From Ramlibacter tataouinensis (lineage in GTDB: Bacteria > Pseudomonadota > Gammaproteobacteria > Burkholderiales > Burkholderiaceae_C): 64,000 nucleotides of DNA. Where the stretch lies: assembly GCF_027941915.1 (NCBI RefSeq), contig NZ_CP116009.1, forward strand, positions 682,001 through 746,000. Direction: 5' to 3'. Both the position numbers and the translations under genes were made by a program. Below the pieces are notes generated by a model. That model ran no database searches. It saw only the letters and a list, made by a program, of their open reading frames with translations, and was not told the origin of the DNA. Shown one piece after another: positions 25,422-33,932 of this stretch (its first letter is position 1; the number at the start of each line of letters is the position of its first letter).

Positions 25422-27442
25422 CCGACGACCGCCTGCTCGACCTGGGCCCCGCGCCCCGGATCTTCTTTCTCTGCGACGACCCCGCGCGGGTGCGCCGCCA
25501 ACTGGCGGGCGAGGCCTTGTCCCCCGACCACGCGGGGCCGCTGCGGCATGACGTCTCGACCGACGAGATCACGCCGGTGGCGATCCTGTCGCACCACGAC
25601 CAGCGGCTGGCGCGCTTCGCCTACACCGGCCTGGCCTGCGGCGGCCAGTCGCCGGTGGCTGCCGGCGCGGTGCAGGCCGCCGGCTTCCAGGTGACGGTGG
25701 CCGGCCGCCGCTACGGCAAGGGCTCCTCGCGCGAGCACAGCCCGGCTGCCGAGCGCATGGCCGGCGTGCGGCTGGTGATCGCTGAGAGCTTCGAGCGCAT
25801 CTATCGGCAGAACGCCGACAACATCGGCCTGTTCACCTCCACCGACTTCGGCCTGCTGCCGCGCATCGCCCGCGGCGAGGCGATCCCGCTGGAGGAACTG
25901 CTGCAGGATCGCGAGCCGCTCGCGGCGGCCATCCTGCGCAGCGGCGGCCTGCTGCGCTTCGGGCAGCGGCACCTGCGCAGCGCGGCGCCGGCCGCGCCCG
26001 TGGCAGCCGACCGGCCGCAGACCCTGTACGAGAAGATCGTGCGCCGCCACCTGCTGGCCACGCCGGTCACGCCCGCCGACCCGGCCACCGGCGACGGCTG
26101 CTTCGTGCGCGCCGACTGGCGCTTCATCCACGAGTACTACACCGGCATGGCGGCCCACCTGCTGGACCGCGAGGCCGGCGCCTCGCTGGCGCTGCACGAG
26201 CCCGCATCCATCGTGGTGTTCGAGGACCACACCTCCTACGTGGAGGAGAGCCCGGCGCACCTCAAGGCCGGGCTGGTGCCCAACATGCGGGCCATGCAGC
26301 AGGCCCAGCGCGACTTCGTCGCCCGCCACGCCCTGCGCTGCCACCGCACGCTGACCGACGAGGAGGCGGCGCGCGACGGCGGCGGCAACGTCGCCGGCAT
26401 CTCGCACGCGATGATGGCCGAGCACTACGCCCTGCCCGGCCAGGTGGTGGCCGGCACCGACTCGCACACGCCGCACAGCGGGGCGCTGGGCTGCCTCGCG
26501 TTCGGCGTCGGCACCACCGACATGGCCAACGCCTTCGTCACCGGCGCGGTGCGCACGGCGCTGGCGCCCGTGCTGCGGGTGCAGCTGGACGGCGCGCTGC
26601 CGGCCGGCGTCGTCGCCAAGGACGTGCTGCTGCACCTGCTGGCCCTGCCGCCGATCCGTGCCGGCGGCGGGGTCGGCAAGGTGTTCGAGTTCGGCGGGCC
26701 CGTGGTCCGGGCCATGGGCACCGACGAGCGCGCCACGCTCACCAACATGACGGCCGAGCTCGGCGGGCTGACCGGCATCGTCGAGCCCGACCAGGAGACC
26801 GTGCGGTTCCTGCAGGAGCGCCGCGGTGTCGGCGTCGCCCTCGAGCCGTGGATGCGCAGCGACCCCGGCGCCGCCTATGCGGACGTGATCCGCGTGGATT
26901 GCAGTTCGCTGGCGCCGATGGTGGCCCGGCCGGGCGATCCGGGCCAGGGCCTGGCGCTCGACCAGCTGGCATCGCCGGTGCGCATCGACATCGCCTACGG
27001 CGGCTCCTGCACGGCGGGCAAGCGCGAGGACTTCGAGCAGTACCACGCGGTGCTGGCCTGGGGCGTGGCGAACGGCCTGAAGGTGCCGCCGCACGTGCAG
27101 CTGTACCTGCAGTACGGCACGACGGCGGTGCGCGACTGGTGCCTGGCGCGCGGCTACGACCGCGTGTTCGCCGCCGCCGGCGCGCGCATCCTGCAGCCCT
27201 CGTGCGGCGCCTGCGCCAACTGCGGGCCGGGCTCCTCGACCGATGCCGGCCAGGTGACCGTCAGCGCCATCAACCGCAACTTCCCCGGCCGCTCGGGCCC
27301 AGGCCAGGTCTGGCTGGCCAGCCCGGCCACGGTGATGGCCAGCGCGCTGGCCGGCGAGCTGTGCTCGTTCGCAGCGCTGCAGCGCCGGGTGACACCCGCG
27401 CCGGCCCCGCAGGCTGCCGACGAGCACGGCGCGGCTTCCTGA
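25418..27442 (+). CDS. Aconitase superfamily hydro-lyase, LeuD-LeuC domain fusion
   Basis: A 674-residue protein combining both halves of an isopropylmalate isomerase-like enzyme in swapped order. Residues 1-190 are the swivel (LeuD) domain with DVSTDEITP and GSSREH (residues 102-107). Residues 205-674 are the LeuC-like catalytic part, starting TLYEKIVRRHLL. The [4Fe-4S] ligands are Cys531 (GGSCTAGK) and Cys596/Cys599 (SCGAC). The aconitase-type GTDSHTPHSGALG is also present. Swivel-first order is known from aconitase B, but the HEAT-like domain of AcnB is absent. The likely reaction is dehydration/rehydration of a hydroxy di- or tricarboxylate. Confidence 0.87.
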   Translation: MTDDRLLDLGPAPRIFFLCDDPARVRRQLAGEALSPDHAGPLRHDVSTDEITPVAILSHHDQRLARFAYTGLACGGQSPVAAGAVQAAGFQVTVAGRRYGKGSSREHSPAAERMAGVRLVIAESFERIYRQNADNIGLFTSTDFGLLPRIARGEAIPLEELLQDREPLAAAILRSGGLLRFGQRHLRSAAPAAPVAADRPQTLYEKIVRRHLLATPVTPADPATGDGCFVRADWRFIHEYYTGMAAHLLDREAGASLALHEPASIVVFEDHTSYVEESPAHLKAGLVPNMRAMQQAQRDFVARHALRCHRTLTDEEAARDGGGNVAGISHAMMAEHYALPGQVVAGTDSHTPHSGALGCLAFGVGTTDMANAFVTGAVRTALAPVLRVQLDGALPAGVVAKDVLLHLLALPPIRAGGGVGKVFEFGGPVVRAMGTDERATLTNMTAELGGLTGIVEPDQETVRFLQERRGVGVALEPWMRSDPGAAYADVIRVDCSSLAPMVARPGDPGQGLALDQLASPVRIDIAYGGSCTAGKREDFEQYHAVLAWGVANGLKVPPHVQLYLQYGTTAVRDWCLARGYDRVFAAAGARILQPSCGACANCGPGSSTDAGQVTVSAINRNFPGRSGPGQVWLASPATVMASALAGELCSFAALQRRVTPAPAPQAADEHGAAS

Positions 27443-27500
27443 GCTTGAAGCCGGTGGGCCCAGCGCCTACCTTGCGCGGTCCCACTTTCAGGAGATCGCC

Positions 27501-27797
27501 ATGGCAAGCTACATCGCATTGGCCAAGTTCACCGACCAGGGCATCCGCAGCATCAAGGACACGGTCAAGCGCGCCGATGCCGCCAAGGAACTGGCAAAGC
27601 GCTACGGCGTGACGATGACGCAGATCTGGTGGACGCTCGGCAAGTACGACATCGTCGTGGTGCTGGACGCGCCCGACGATGCCTCGGCGACCGCGTTCAA
27701 CCTGGCGCTGTGCTCGGCCGGCAACGTGCGCACGCAGACGCTCAAGGCCTTCAACCGCGACGAGACCGCCGCCATCCTCGGCAAGCTGCAGGCGTAG
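27501..27797 (+). CDS. GYD domain protein
   Basis: A 98-residue protein of the GYD family, a ferredoxin-like dimeric alpha/beta fold. The family motif appears as LGKYDIVVVLDAPDDASATAF near residues 47-67, and MASYIALAKFTDQGIRSIKDT at the start matches GYD proteins (YIxLxKFTxQG). Function is unknown. It is 58 bases downstream of the fused hydro-lyase, with AGGAGAT before its ATG, so it may share the transcript. Confidence 0.85.
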   Translation: MASYIALAKFTDQGIRSIKDTVKRADAAKELAKRYGVTMTQIWWTLGKYDIVVVLDAPDDASATAFNLALCSAGNVRTQTLKAFNRDETAAILGKLQA

Positions 27798-27804
27798 CGC
27801 CCGC

Positions 27805-29337
27805 TCAGCCGTGCTGCGGCGCCGGCGTGATCTCCCAGTGCTGCAGCACGCGGTCGTGGCTGTCCACGCTCTCCAGCCGCACGCGAAAGCCCCAGAGCCG
27901 GGCCACGTGCTTGACCACCTCCTCGGCGCTGTTGTCCAGCGGGCGGTCGTTCTGGCGGGTGTGGCGCAGCGTCAATGAGCGGTCGCCGCGCAGGTTGACG
28001 TTCCAGACCTGGATGTTGGGCTCGCGCCAGTTCAGGTCGTACTGCCTGGACAGGGCTTCGCGCACGTGACGGTATCCCAGGTCGTCGTGGATGGCCGAGA
28101 CCTCCAGCTCGCGCTGGGCCGCGTCGTCGACGATGGAGAACAGGCGGAACTCGCGCATCAGCCGCGGCGACAGGTACTGGCCGATGAAGCTCTCGTCCTT
28201 GAAGTGGCGCATCGCGTAGTCGAGCGTCTTGAGCCAGTCGCTGCCGGCGATGTCGGGGAACCACTCGCGGTCCTCGGCGGTCGGGGCGGTGCAGATGCGC
28301 TTGAGGTCGCCGAACATGCCGAAGCCCAGCGCATAGGGGTTGATCCCCGAGTAGCGCGGGTCGGTCACCGGCGGCTGGAACACCACGTTGGTGTGCGAGG
28401 ACAGGCACTCGATCATGAAGCCGTCGCCCAGCCGGCCCTGGTCGTACAGCGTGTTGAGCAGGGTGTAGTGCCAGAAGGTGGCCCAGCCTTCGTTCATGAC
28501 CTGGGTCTGGCGCTGCGGGTAGAAGTACTGCGCGACCTTGCGCACGATGCGCACCACCTCGCGCTGCCAGGGTTCCAGCAACGGGGCGTTCTTCTCGATG
28601 AAGTACAGGATGTTCTCCTGCGGCTCTTCCGGGAAGCGCCGGTGCTCCTTCTTGCGCTCCTTGCCGGGCTGGCGCGGCAGGGTGCGCCACAGGTCGTTGA
28701 CCTGCTGCTGCAGGTAGGCCTCGCGCTCCTTGCGGCGCTGCTCCTCCTCCACCAGGCTGATCTTCTGCGGGCGGCGGTAGCGGTCGACCCCGTAGTTCAT
28801 CAGCGCATGGCAGGCGTCCAGCAGGTCTTCCACCGCATCGAGCCCGTGGCGTTCCTCGCACTCGGCGATGTAGCCCTTGGCATAGACCAGGTAGTCGATG
28901 ATGGACGTCGCATCCGTCCACATCCGGAACAGGTAGTTGCCCTTGAAGAAGGAGTTGTGGCCGAAGCAGGCGTGGGCCATCACCAGCGCCTGCATGGGCA
29001 GGGTGTTCTCCTCCATCAGGTAGGCGATGCAGGGGTCGGAGTTGATGACGATCTCGTAGGCCAGGCCCATGTGGCCGCGCCGGTAGCCCTTCTCGCTGGC
29101 GATGAACTGCTTGCCGAACGACCAGTGGCGGTAGTTCACCGGCATGCCGACCGAGGCATAGGCGTCCAGCATCTGCTCGGCCGAGATCACCTCGAGCTGC
29201 ACCGGGTAGGTGTCGAGCCGGAAACCCTCGGCGGTGCGGCGGATGGCGTCGAAGTACTCCTCGATCAGCTCGAAGTTCCAGTCCGACGCCTGCGGCAGCC
29301 GGTCGGCGCCGCGCACGGGCTCGACGGCAGTGCTCAT
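27805..29337 (-). CDS. SpoVR family protein (YcgB-like)
   Basis: A 510-residue protein of the SpoVR family. The N-terminal family sequence is DWNFELIEEYFDAIRRTAE, and characteristic motifs include AHACFGHNSFFKGNY near residue 117 and MNEGWATFWHYT near residue 260. In Bacillus SpoVR contributes to spore cortex formation; in Gram-negative bacteria the homologue YcgB is a starvation/stationary-phase protein of unknown chemistry. Its start at 29337 overlaps the stop of the DUF444 gene by four bases, completing a three-gene operon with the PrkA kinase. Confidence 0.93.
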   Translation of the reverse strand: MSTAVEPVRGADRLPQASDWNFELIEEYFDAIRRTAEGFRLDTYPVQLEVISAEQMLDAYASVGMPVNYRHWSFGKQFIASEKGYRRGHMGLAYEIVINSDPCIAYLMEENTLPMQALVMAHACFGHNSFFKGNYLFRMWTDATSIIDYLVYAKGYIAECEERHGLDAVEDLLDACHALMNYGVDRYRRPQKISLVEEEQRRKEREAYLQQQVNDLWRTLPRQPGKERKKEHRRFPEEPQENILYFIEKNAPLLEPWQREVVRIVRKVAQYFYPQRQTQVMNEGWATFWHYTLLNTLYDQGRLGDGFMIECLSSHTNVVFQPPVTDPRYSGINPYALGFGMFGDLKRICTAPTAEDREWFPDIAGSDWLKTLDYAMRHFKDESFIGQYLSPRLMREFRLFSIVDDAAQRELEVSAIHDDLGYRHVREALSRQYDLNWREPNIQVWNVNLRGDRSLTLRHTRQNDRPLDNSAEEVVKHVARLWGFRVRLESVDSHDRVLQHWEITPAPQHG

Positions 29338-30644
29338 GGCGTCGCCCCCGCCGGGTTCTTGCGGAACAGGTCGCGGAACACCGGGAAGATCTGGGCCGGC
29401 GTGACGATCTTCTGCATGGCGAAGTTGGCGTTGCCCTCCTGCACCCGGGCGTACTCCTCCCACAGATTCTGGTCCTCGTCGGCCACCTGCACGTAGGCGA
29501 AGTAGCGGCACAGCGGCAGCAGCCTGTCCTCCAGCAGCTCGCGGCACTTGGACGAATCCTGCTGCCAGTTGTCGCCGTCCGAGGCCTGGGCGCCGTAGAT
29601 GTTCCATTCGCTGCCCATGTAGCGCTCGCGGATGATCTCGTTCATCAGCGTCAGCGCGCTGGACACCACCGTGCCGCCCGACTCGGTGGCGTGGAAGAAC
29701 TCGTCCTCGCTCACCTCGGCCGCCTGGGTGTGGTGGCGGATGAAGATCACGTCGGTCTGCTTGTAGTGCCGGGTGAGGAACAGGTACAGCAGGATGAAGA
29801 AGCGCTTGGCCAGGTCCTTGCGCGACTCGTCCATGGAGCCGGACACGTCCATCAGGCAGAACATCACGGCCTTGCTGGTGGGCAGCGGCTCGCGGACGCG
29901 ATGGCGGTAGCGCAGGTCGAACGGATCGAGGAAGGGCACGCGCGCCAGGCGCCGGCGCAGGTCGTCGATCTCGGCCTTGAGCGCCTCGATCTCGGCCGGC
30001 GGCGTGTCGGCGCGCGACTCGATCAGGGCCAGGTGCTCCTCGGCCCGGCGCAGTTGCCGGCGCGCGTCGCCGCCCATGGCGATGCGCCGCGCCAGCCCGA
30101 CGCGCATGGAACGCACCACGTGCAGGCTGGTCGGGTTGCCCTGCGAGACGAAGCCGGCCCGGCGCGTCTTCCACTCCGGCGCATCGGCCAGCAGCTGGGT
30201 GCGGATCAGCCGCGGCAGCGCGAGGTCGTCGAAGAAGTAGTTCATGAACTCCTCCCGCGTGATGCGGAAGGTGAAGTCGTCCTCGCCGGTGCCGTCGGGC
30301 GAGGCGCCGCTGCCGCTGCCGCCCGCGCCGCCGCCGCGCGGCCGCGGGATGCGGTCGCCGCGCACGTACTCCTGGTTGCCCGGGTGCACCATCTCGCGGC
30401 TGCCGCCCGGCCCGTGGCCGAACACCGGCTCGGAGACGTCGCGGCGCGGCAGGCTGATGTCGGCGCCGTCCTCGATGTTGTGGATGCTGCGGTCGCCCAC
30501 CGCCTTGCGCACCGCGTCGCGGATCTGCTCGCGGTAGCGGCGCAGGAACCGTTCGCGGTTGCCGATGGACTTGTTCTTGCCGGACAACCGCCGGTCGATC
30601 ACCTGGTGGAGCGCGGCGCGCTCCGGTCGCTTGTTCGAGGCCAC
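29334..30644 (-). CDS. yeaH: YeaH/YhbH family protein (DUF444, VWA-like)
   Basis: A 436-residue protein with the DUF444 fold and a von Willebrand A-like domain. The MIDAS-type motif is MDVSGSMDES (about residue 230). The N-terminus is basic (SGKNKSIGNRERFLRRYREQI), followed by a Gly/Ser-rich linker near residues 90-115. In E. coli the partner kinase YeaG and YeaH are co-induced under nitrogen starvation. It sits between PrkA and SpoVR, with short gaps or overlaps on both sides, as in many proteobacteria. Confidence 0.93.
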   Translation of the reverse strand: MASNKRPERAALHQVIDRRLSGKNKSIGNRERFLRRYREQIRDAVRKAVGDRSIHNIEDGADISLPRRDVSEPVFGHGPGGSREMVHPGNQEYVRGDRIPRPRGGGAGGSGSGASPDGTGEDDFTFRITREEFMNYFFDDLALPRLIRTQLLADAPEWKTRRAGFVSQGNPTSLHVVRSMRVGLARRIAMGGDARRQLRRAEEHLALIESRADTPPAEIEALKAEIDDLRRRLARVPFLDPFDLRYRHRVREPLPTSKAVMFCLMDVSGSMDESRKDLAKRFFILLYLFLTRHYKQTDVIFIRHHTQAAEVSEDEFFHATESGGTVVSSALTLMNEIIRERYMGSEWNIYGAQASDGDNWQQDSSKCRELLEDRLLPLCRYFAYVQVADEDQNLWEEYARVQEGNANFAMQKIVTPAQIFPVFRDLFRKNPAGATP

Positions 30645-30677
30645 TGGGTTTCGGCCTTCCTTGCGGTCAGGGGGAGG

Positions 30678-32600
30678 TCAAGAGCTCTTGCGAACCCGGA
30701 GATACCACTCGCAAAGCAGCCGCACCTGCCGGTGCGTGTAGCCCTTCTCGACCATCCGGTTGACGAAGTCCTCGTGCTTCTTCTGCTCGTCGGCGCTGGC
30801 CTTGGCGTTGAAGCTGATCACGGGCAGCAGGTCCTCGGTGTTGGAGAACATCTTCTTCTCGATCACCGTGCGCAGCTTCTCGTAGCTGGTCCACACCGGG
30901 TTCTTGCCGGCGTTGTTGGCGCGGGCGCGCAGCACGAAGTTGACGATCTCGTTGCGGAAGTCCTTGGGGTTGGACAGCCCGGCCGGCTTCTCGATCTTCT
31001 CCAGCTCGGCGTTGAGCGCCGCGCGGTCGAAGATCTCGCCGGTGTCGGTGTCGCGGTACTCCTGGTCCTGGATCCAGAAGTCGGCGTAGGTGACGTAGCG
31101 GTCGAAGATGTTCTGGCCGTACTCGGAGTACGACTCCAGGTAGGCGGTTTGGATCTCCTTGCCGATGAACTCGGCGTAGCGCTGCGACAGGTGCTCCTTG
31201 ATGTACGACAGGTACTTCTGCTCGACCTCGGGCGGGAACTGCTCGCGCTCGATCTGCTGCTCCAGCACGTACATCAGGTGCACCGGGTTGGCGGCGATCT
31301 CGTTGCTGTCGAAGTTGAACACCTTGGACAGGATCTTGAAGGCGAAGCGGGTGGAAATGCCCGTCATGCCCTCGTCGACGCCGGCGTAGTCGCGGTACTC
31401 CTGGTAGCTCTTGGCCTTGGGGTCGGTGTCCTTGAGGTTCTCGCCGTCGTAGATCAGCATCTTGGAGAAGATGCTGGAATTCTCCGGCTCCTTCAGCCGC
31501 GTGAGCACCGAGAACTGGGCCATCATCTTCAGCGTGCCGGGGGCGCAGACCGCGTCCTTGAGCGAGGAGTTGCGGATCAGCTTGTCGTAGATCTTCACTT
31601 CCTCGGTGACGCGCAGGCAGTACGGCACCTTGACGATGTAGATGCGGTCCAGGAAGGCCTCGTTGTTCTTGTTGTTCTTGAACGCCTTCCACTCGCTCTC
31701 GTTGGAGTGGGCCATCACGATGCCGTCGAACGGGATCGCGCCGAAGCCTTCGGTGCCCTTGTAGTTGCCTTCCTGGGTGGCGGTCAGCAGCGGATGCAGA
31801 ACCTTGATCGGCGCCTTGAACATCTCGACGAACTCCAGCAGGCCCTGGTTGGCCAGGCACAGGCCGCCCGAGTAGCTGTAGGCGTCGGGGTCGTCCTGGG
31901 CGTAGGTCTCGAGCTTGCGGATGTCGATCTTGCCGACCAGCGAGGAGACGTCCTGGTTGTTCTCGTCGCCCGGCTCGGTCTTGGCGATGGCGATCTGCTT
32001 GAGCACCGACGGGTAGCGCTTGACCACGCGGAACTTGCGGATGTCGCCGCCGAATTCCTCCAGCCGCTTGACCGCCCAGGGCGACATGATGCGCTGGGTG
32101 TAGCGGCGCGGAATGCCGTACTGCTGCTCGAGGATGGGCGCATCCTCCTCGTTGTTGAACAGGCCCAGCGGCGATTCGTTCACCGGCGAGCCCTTGATCG
32201 CATAGAAGGGCACCTGCTCCATCAGCTGCTTCAGGCGCTCGGCGATCGAGCTCTTGCCGCCGCCCACGGGCCCGAGCAGGTAGAGGATCTGCTTCTTCTC
32301 CTCCAGCCCCTGGGCCGCGTGGCGAAAGCACGCCACCACCTGCTCGATCGGATCTTCCAGGCCGTAGAAATCCTTGAAGGCCGGGTAGATGCGGATCATC
32401 TTGTTGCCGAAGATTCGGGACAGCCTCGGGTCATGGCGGGTGTCGATGACCTCGGGGTCGCCGATGGCGGCCAGCATGCGCTCGGCGGCGGTGGCGTAGA
32501 CCAGCTTGTCCTTCTTGCACTGCTCGAGGTAGTCCTCGAGCGACATCTCTTCCTCGCGCGTCTGCTCGTAGCGTGCCAGGAAATTGCGAACCACATCCAT
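30678..32600 (-). CDS. prkA: PrkA family serine protein kinase (YeaG-like)
   Basis: A 640-residue protein, the family's standard length. The N-terminal AAA region contains Walker A GPVGGGKSS (about residue 108), and the C-terminal part is the PrkA domain. The start at 32600 (MDVVRNFLARYEQ) is taken because the family begins so; an ATG 63 bases upstream falls inside the probable promoter. PrkA/YeaG has been described as a serine kinase and also as an AAA protease. First gene of the prkA-yeaH-spoVR operon. Confidence 0.94.
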   Translation of the reverse strand: MDVVRNFLARYEQTREEEMSLEDYLEQCKKDKLVYATAAERMLAAIGDPEVIDTRHDPRLSRIFGNKMIRIYPAFKDFYGLEDPIEQVVACFRHAAQGLEEKKQILYLLGPVGGGKSSIAERLKQLMEQVPFYAIKGSPVNESPLGLFNNEEDAPILEQQYGIPRRYTQRIMSPWAVKRLEEFGGDIRKFRVVKRYPSVLKQIAIAKTEPGDENNQDVSSLVGKIDIRKLETYAQDDPDAYSYSGGLCLANQGLLEFVEMFKAPIKVLHPLLTATQEGNYKGTEGFGAIPFDGIVMAHSNESEWKAFKNNKNNEAFLDRIYIVKVPYCLRVTEEVKIYDKLIRNSSLKDAVCAPGTLKMMAQFSVLTRLKEPENSSIFSKMLIYDGENLKDTDPKAKSYQEYRDYAGVDEGMTGISTRFAFKILSKVFNFDSNEIAANPVHLMYVLEQQIEREQFPPEVEQKYLSYIKEHLSQRYAEFIGKEIQTAYLESYSEYGQNIFDRYVTYADFWIQDQEYRDTDTGEIFDRAALNAELEKIEKPAGLSNPKDFRNEIVNFVLRARANNAGKNPVWTSYEKLRTVIEKKMFSNTEDLLPVISFNAKASADEQKKHEDFVNRMVEKGYTHRQVRLLCEWYLRVRKSS

Positions 32601-32661
32601 TGGGAGAACTCCTTCGGTTTCGCTTGGCGCCAGCCCCTGACTGCGTCCTGTATCGGCAACC

Positions 32662-32691
32662 ACTTTAGCGCGGAACCCTTGTTGAGGTCAT
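32662..32691 (-). promoter_or_regulatory. Possible promoter of the prkA operon
   Basis: On the minus strand, ATGACC (32686-32691) and TAAAGT (32662-32667) are separated by 18 bases and match four of six positions of the sigma-70 consensus each. GCTAAAGT also resembles the CTA-rich -10 of stationary-phase promoters. The rest of the gap (32601-32867) shows no gene. Confidence 0.35.
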
Positions 32692-32867
32692 CGCGCCCGC
32701 GTAGGCAAACACCGGACTTCACTGTAGGTGAACCGTAGAGAAAGAAGAAGCCGCGAAAGTTTCTCGGGGAATGCCCTGTCCACGCTCGCGTGAGGAGCGC
32801 GCAACACGCTGCGGCACGCGCGTAAAGTCGCTTGCGCAGGGCCGCGATTTGCGGCAAACACACCTGT

Positions 32868-32961
32868 GTCATGCCGGGCTTGAGCCGGCATCCACGCTCG
32901 TGCGCATTCGTCGATTTGCGGGTCCCCGGATCAAGTCCGGGGCAGCCAAGCCCGCAATGAC
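32868..32961. repeat. 94-base fold-back (REP/MITE-like) element
   Basis: The element begins GTCATGCCGGGCTTG and ends CAAGCCCGCAATGAC-like on the same strand, so its ends form a roughly 15-bp inverted repeat with two mismatches. It contains internal hairpins (CCCCGGATCAAGTCCGGGG and GCCGGGCTTGAGCCGGC). This is the style of dispersed intergenic repeats common in proteobacteria. It lies 18 bases from the stop of the amidohydrolase, whose transcript it could terminate. Confidence 0.7.
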
Positions 32962-32978
32962 ACCTCCTGTGGCGCCGG

Positions 32979-33842
32979 CTACGCCAGTCCGAGCAGGCGC
33001 ACCGCGTTGCCCTTGAGGATGCCGGGCATGACCTCGGGCTTGAAGCCGGCTTCCTCGAAGTCCTTCATCCAGCGGTCGGGCGTGATCAGCGGGTAGTCGC
33101 TGCCGAACAGCACGCGGTCCTTCAGCAGCGTGTTGGCGTACTGCACCAGCTGCTTGGGGAAGTACTTGGGGCTCCAGCCGGACAGGTCGATCCAGACGTT
33201 GGGCTTGTGGGTGGCCACCGACAGCGCCTCGTCCTGCCAGGGAAAGCTGGGGTGCGCCATCACGATCTGCATGTCGGGGAAGTCGATGGCGACGTCGTCC
33301 AGGTGCATCGGGTTGCTGTACTCCAGCCGCAGCCCGCCGCCGCAGCGCATGCCTGAGCCGATGCCGCTGTGGCCGGTGTGGAAGATCGCCGGCAGCTTGT
33401 GCGCGTTGATCACCTCGTAGATCGGCCAGGCCATGCGGTCGTAGGGGTGGTAGCCCTGCACCGTGGGGTGGAACTTGAAGCCCTTGACGCCCTCTTCCCT
33501 GATCAGGCGCTCGGCCTCGCGCGCACCCATCTTTCCCTTGTGCGGGTCGATGCTGGCGAAGCAGACCATCATGTCGCTGTTCTCGCGCGCCGCCTGGGCG
33601 ATCTCCTCGTTCGGGATGCGCCGGCGGCCGAGCTTGGACTCGCTGTCCACCGTGAACATCACCAGCCCGATCCTGCGCTCGCGGTAGTACGCGATCGTCT
33701 CGGCAATGGTCGGGCGCCGGTTCGACCTGAAGTACTTGTCGGCGGCGCGGTCGTATTCCTCGCCGTAGTTGTCGAACGGGTTCCAGCAGCTGACTTCGGC
33801 GTGCGTGTGCACGTCGATCGCGATGAGGTTGGCGTGATCCAT
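32979..33842 (-). CDS. Amidohydrolase 2 family hydrolase, CouO-like beta-ketoacyl-CoA hydrolase candidate
   Basis: A 287-residue TIM-barrel metal hydrolase. Metal ligands are His12-x-His14 (DVHTHAE), a His in FHTGHSG, another in MAHPSF and Asp in FGSDYP. Amidohydrolases of this group remove the acetyl unit of aromatic beta-ketoacyl-CoAs in the CoA-dependent phenylpropanoid route described in Aromatoleum and Rhodococcus (CouO). Divergence from the crotonase/feruloyl-CoA synthase operon across a palindromic operator supports that role. Decarboxylase or other amidohydrolase activities remain possible on sequence alone. Confidence 0.82.
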   Translation of the reverse strand: MDHANLIAIDVHTHAEVSCWNPFDNYGEEYDRAADKYFRSNRRPTIAETIAYYRERRIGLVMFTVDSESKLGRRRIPNEEIAQAARENSDMMVCFASIDPHKGKMGAREAERLIREEGVKGFKFHPTVQGYHPYDRMAWPIYEVINAHKLPAIFHTGHSGIGSGMRCGGGLRLEYSNPMHLDDVAIDFPDMQIVMAHPSFPWQDEALSVATHKPNVWIDLSGWSPKYFPKQLVQYANTLLKDRVLFGSDYPLITPDRWMKDFEEAGFKPEVMPGILKGNAVRLLGLA

Positions 33843-33887
33843 GGGGTGTCTCCACTCAGGGTTTCCCCGGGATTCTGGCGCTTGTTT

Positions 33888-33906
33888 TGGTTATTGTCCA
33901 TAACCA
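33888..33906. promoter_or_regulatory. Candidate MarR operator in the divergent catabolic promoter
   Basis: TGGTTAT-TGTCC-ATAACCA is a perfect seven-pair inverted repeat of 19 bases, AT-rich in a GC-rich setting, midway between the amidohydrolase start (33842) and the crotonase start (33933). Its size and symmetry suit a MarR dimer, and a MarR gene closes the operon at 44229. Confidence 0.65.
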
Positions 33907-33932
33907 TAATCCCCGCTTCCACCGGAATCGCC

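Noticed and set aside
29691..32738. Very long open frame (about 1015 codons) on the plus strand opposite prkA and yeaH
   Set aside because: It is antisense to two well-supported genes, has Leu/Val/Gly/His-biased composition with no motifs, and results from the lack of stop codons in complementary frames of GC-rich genes.
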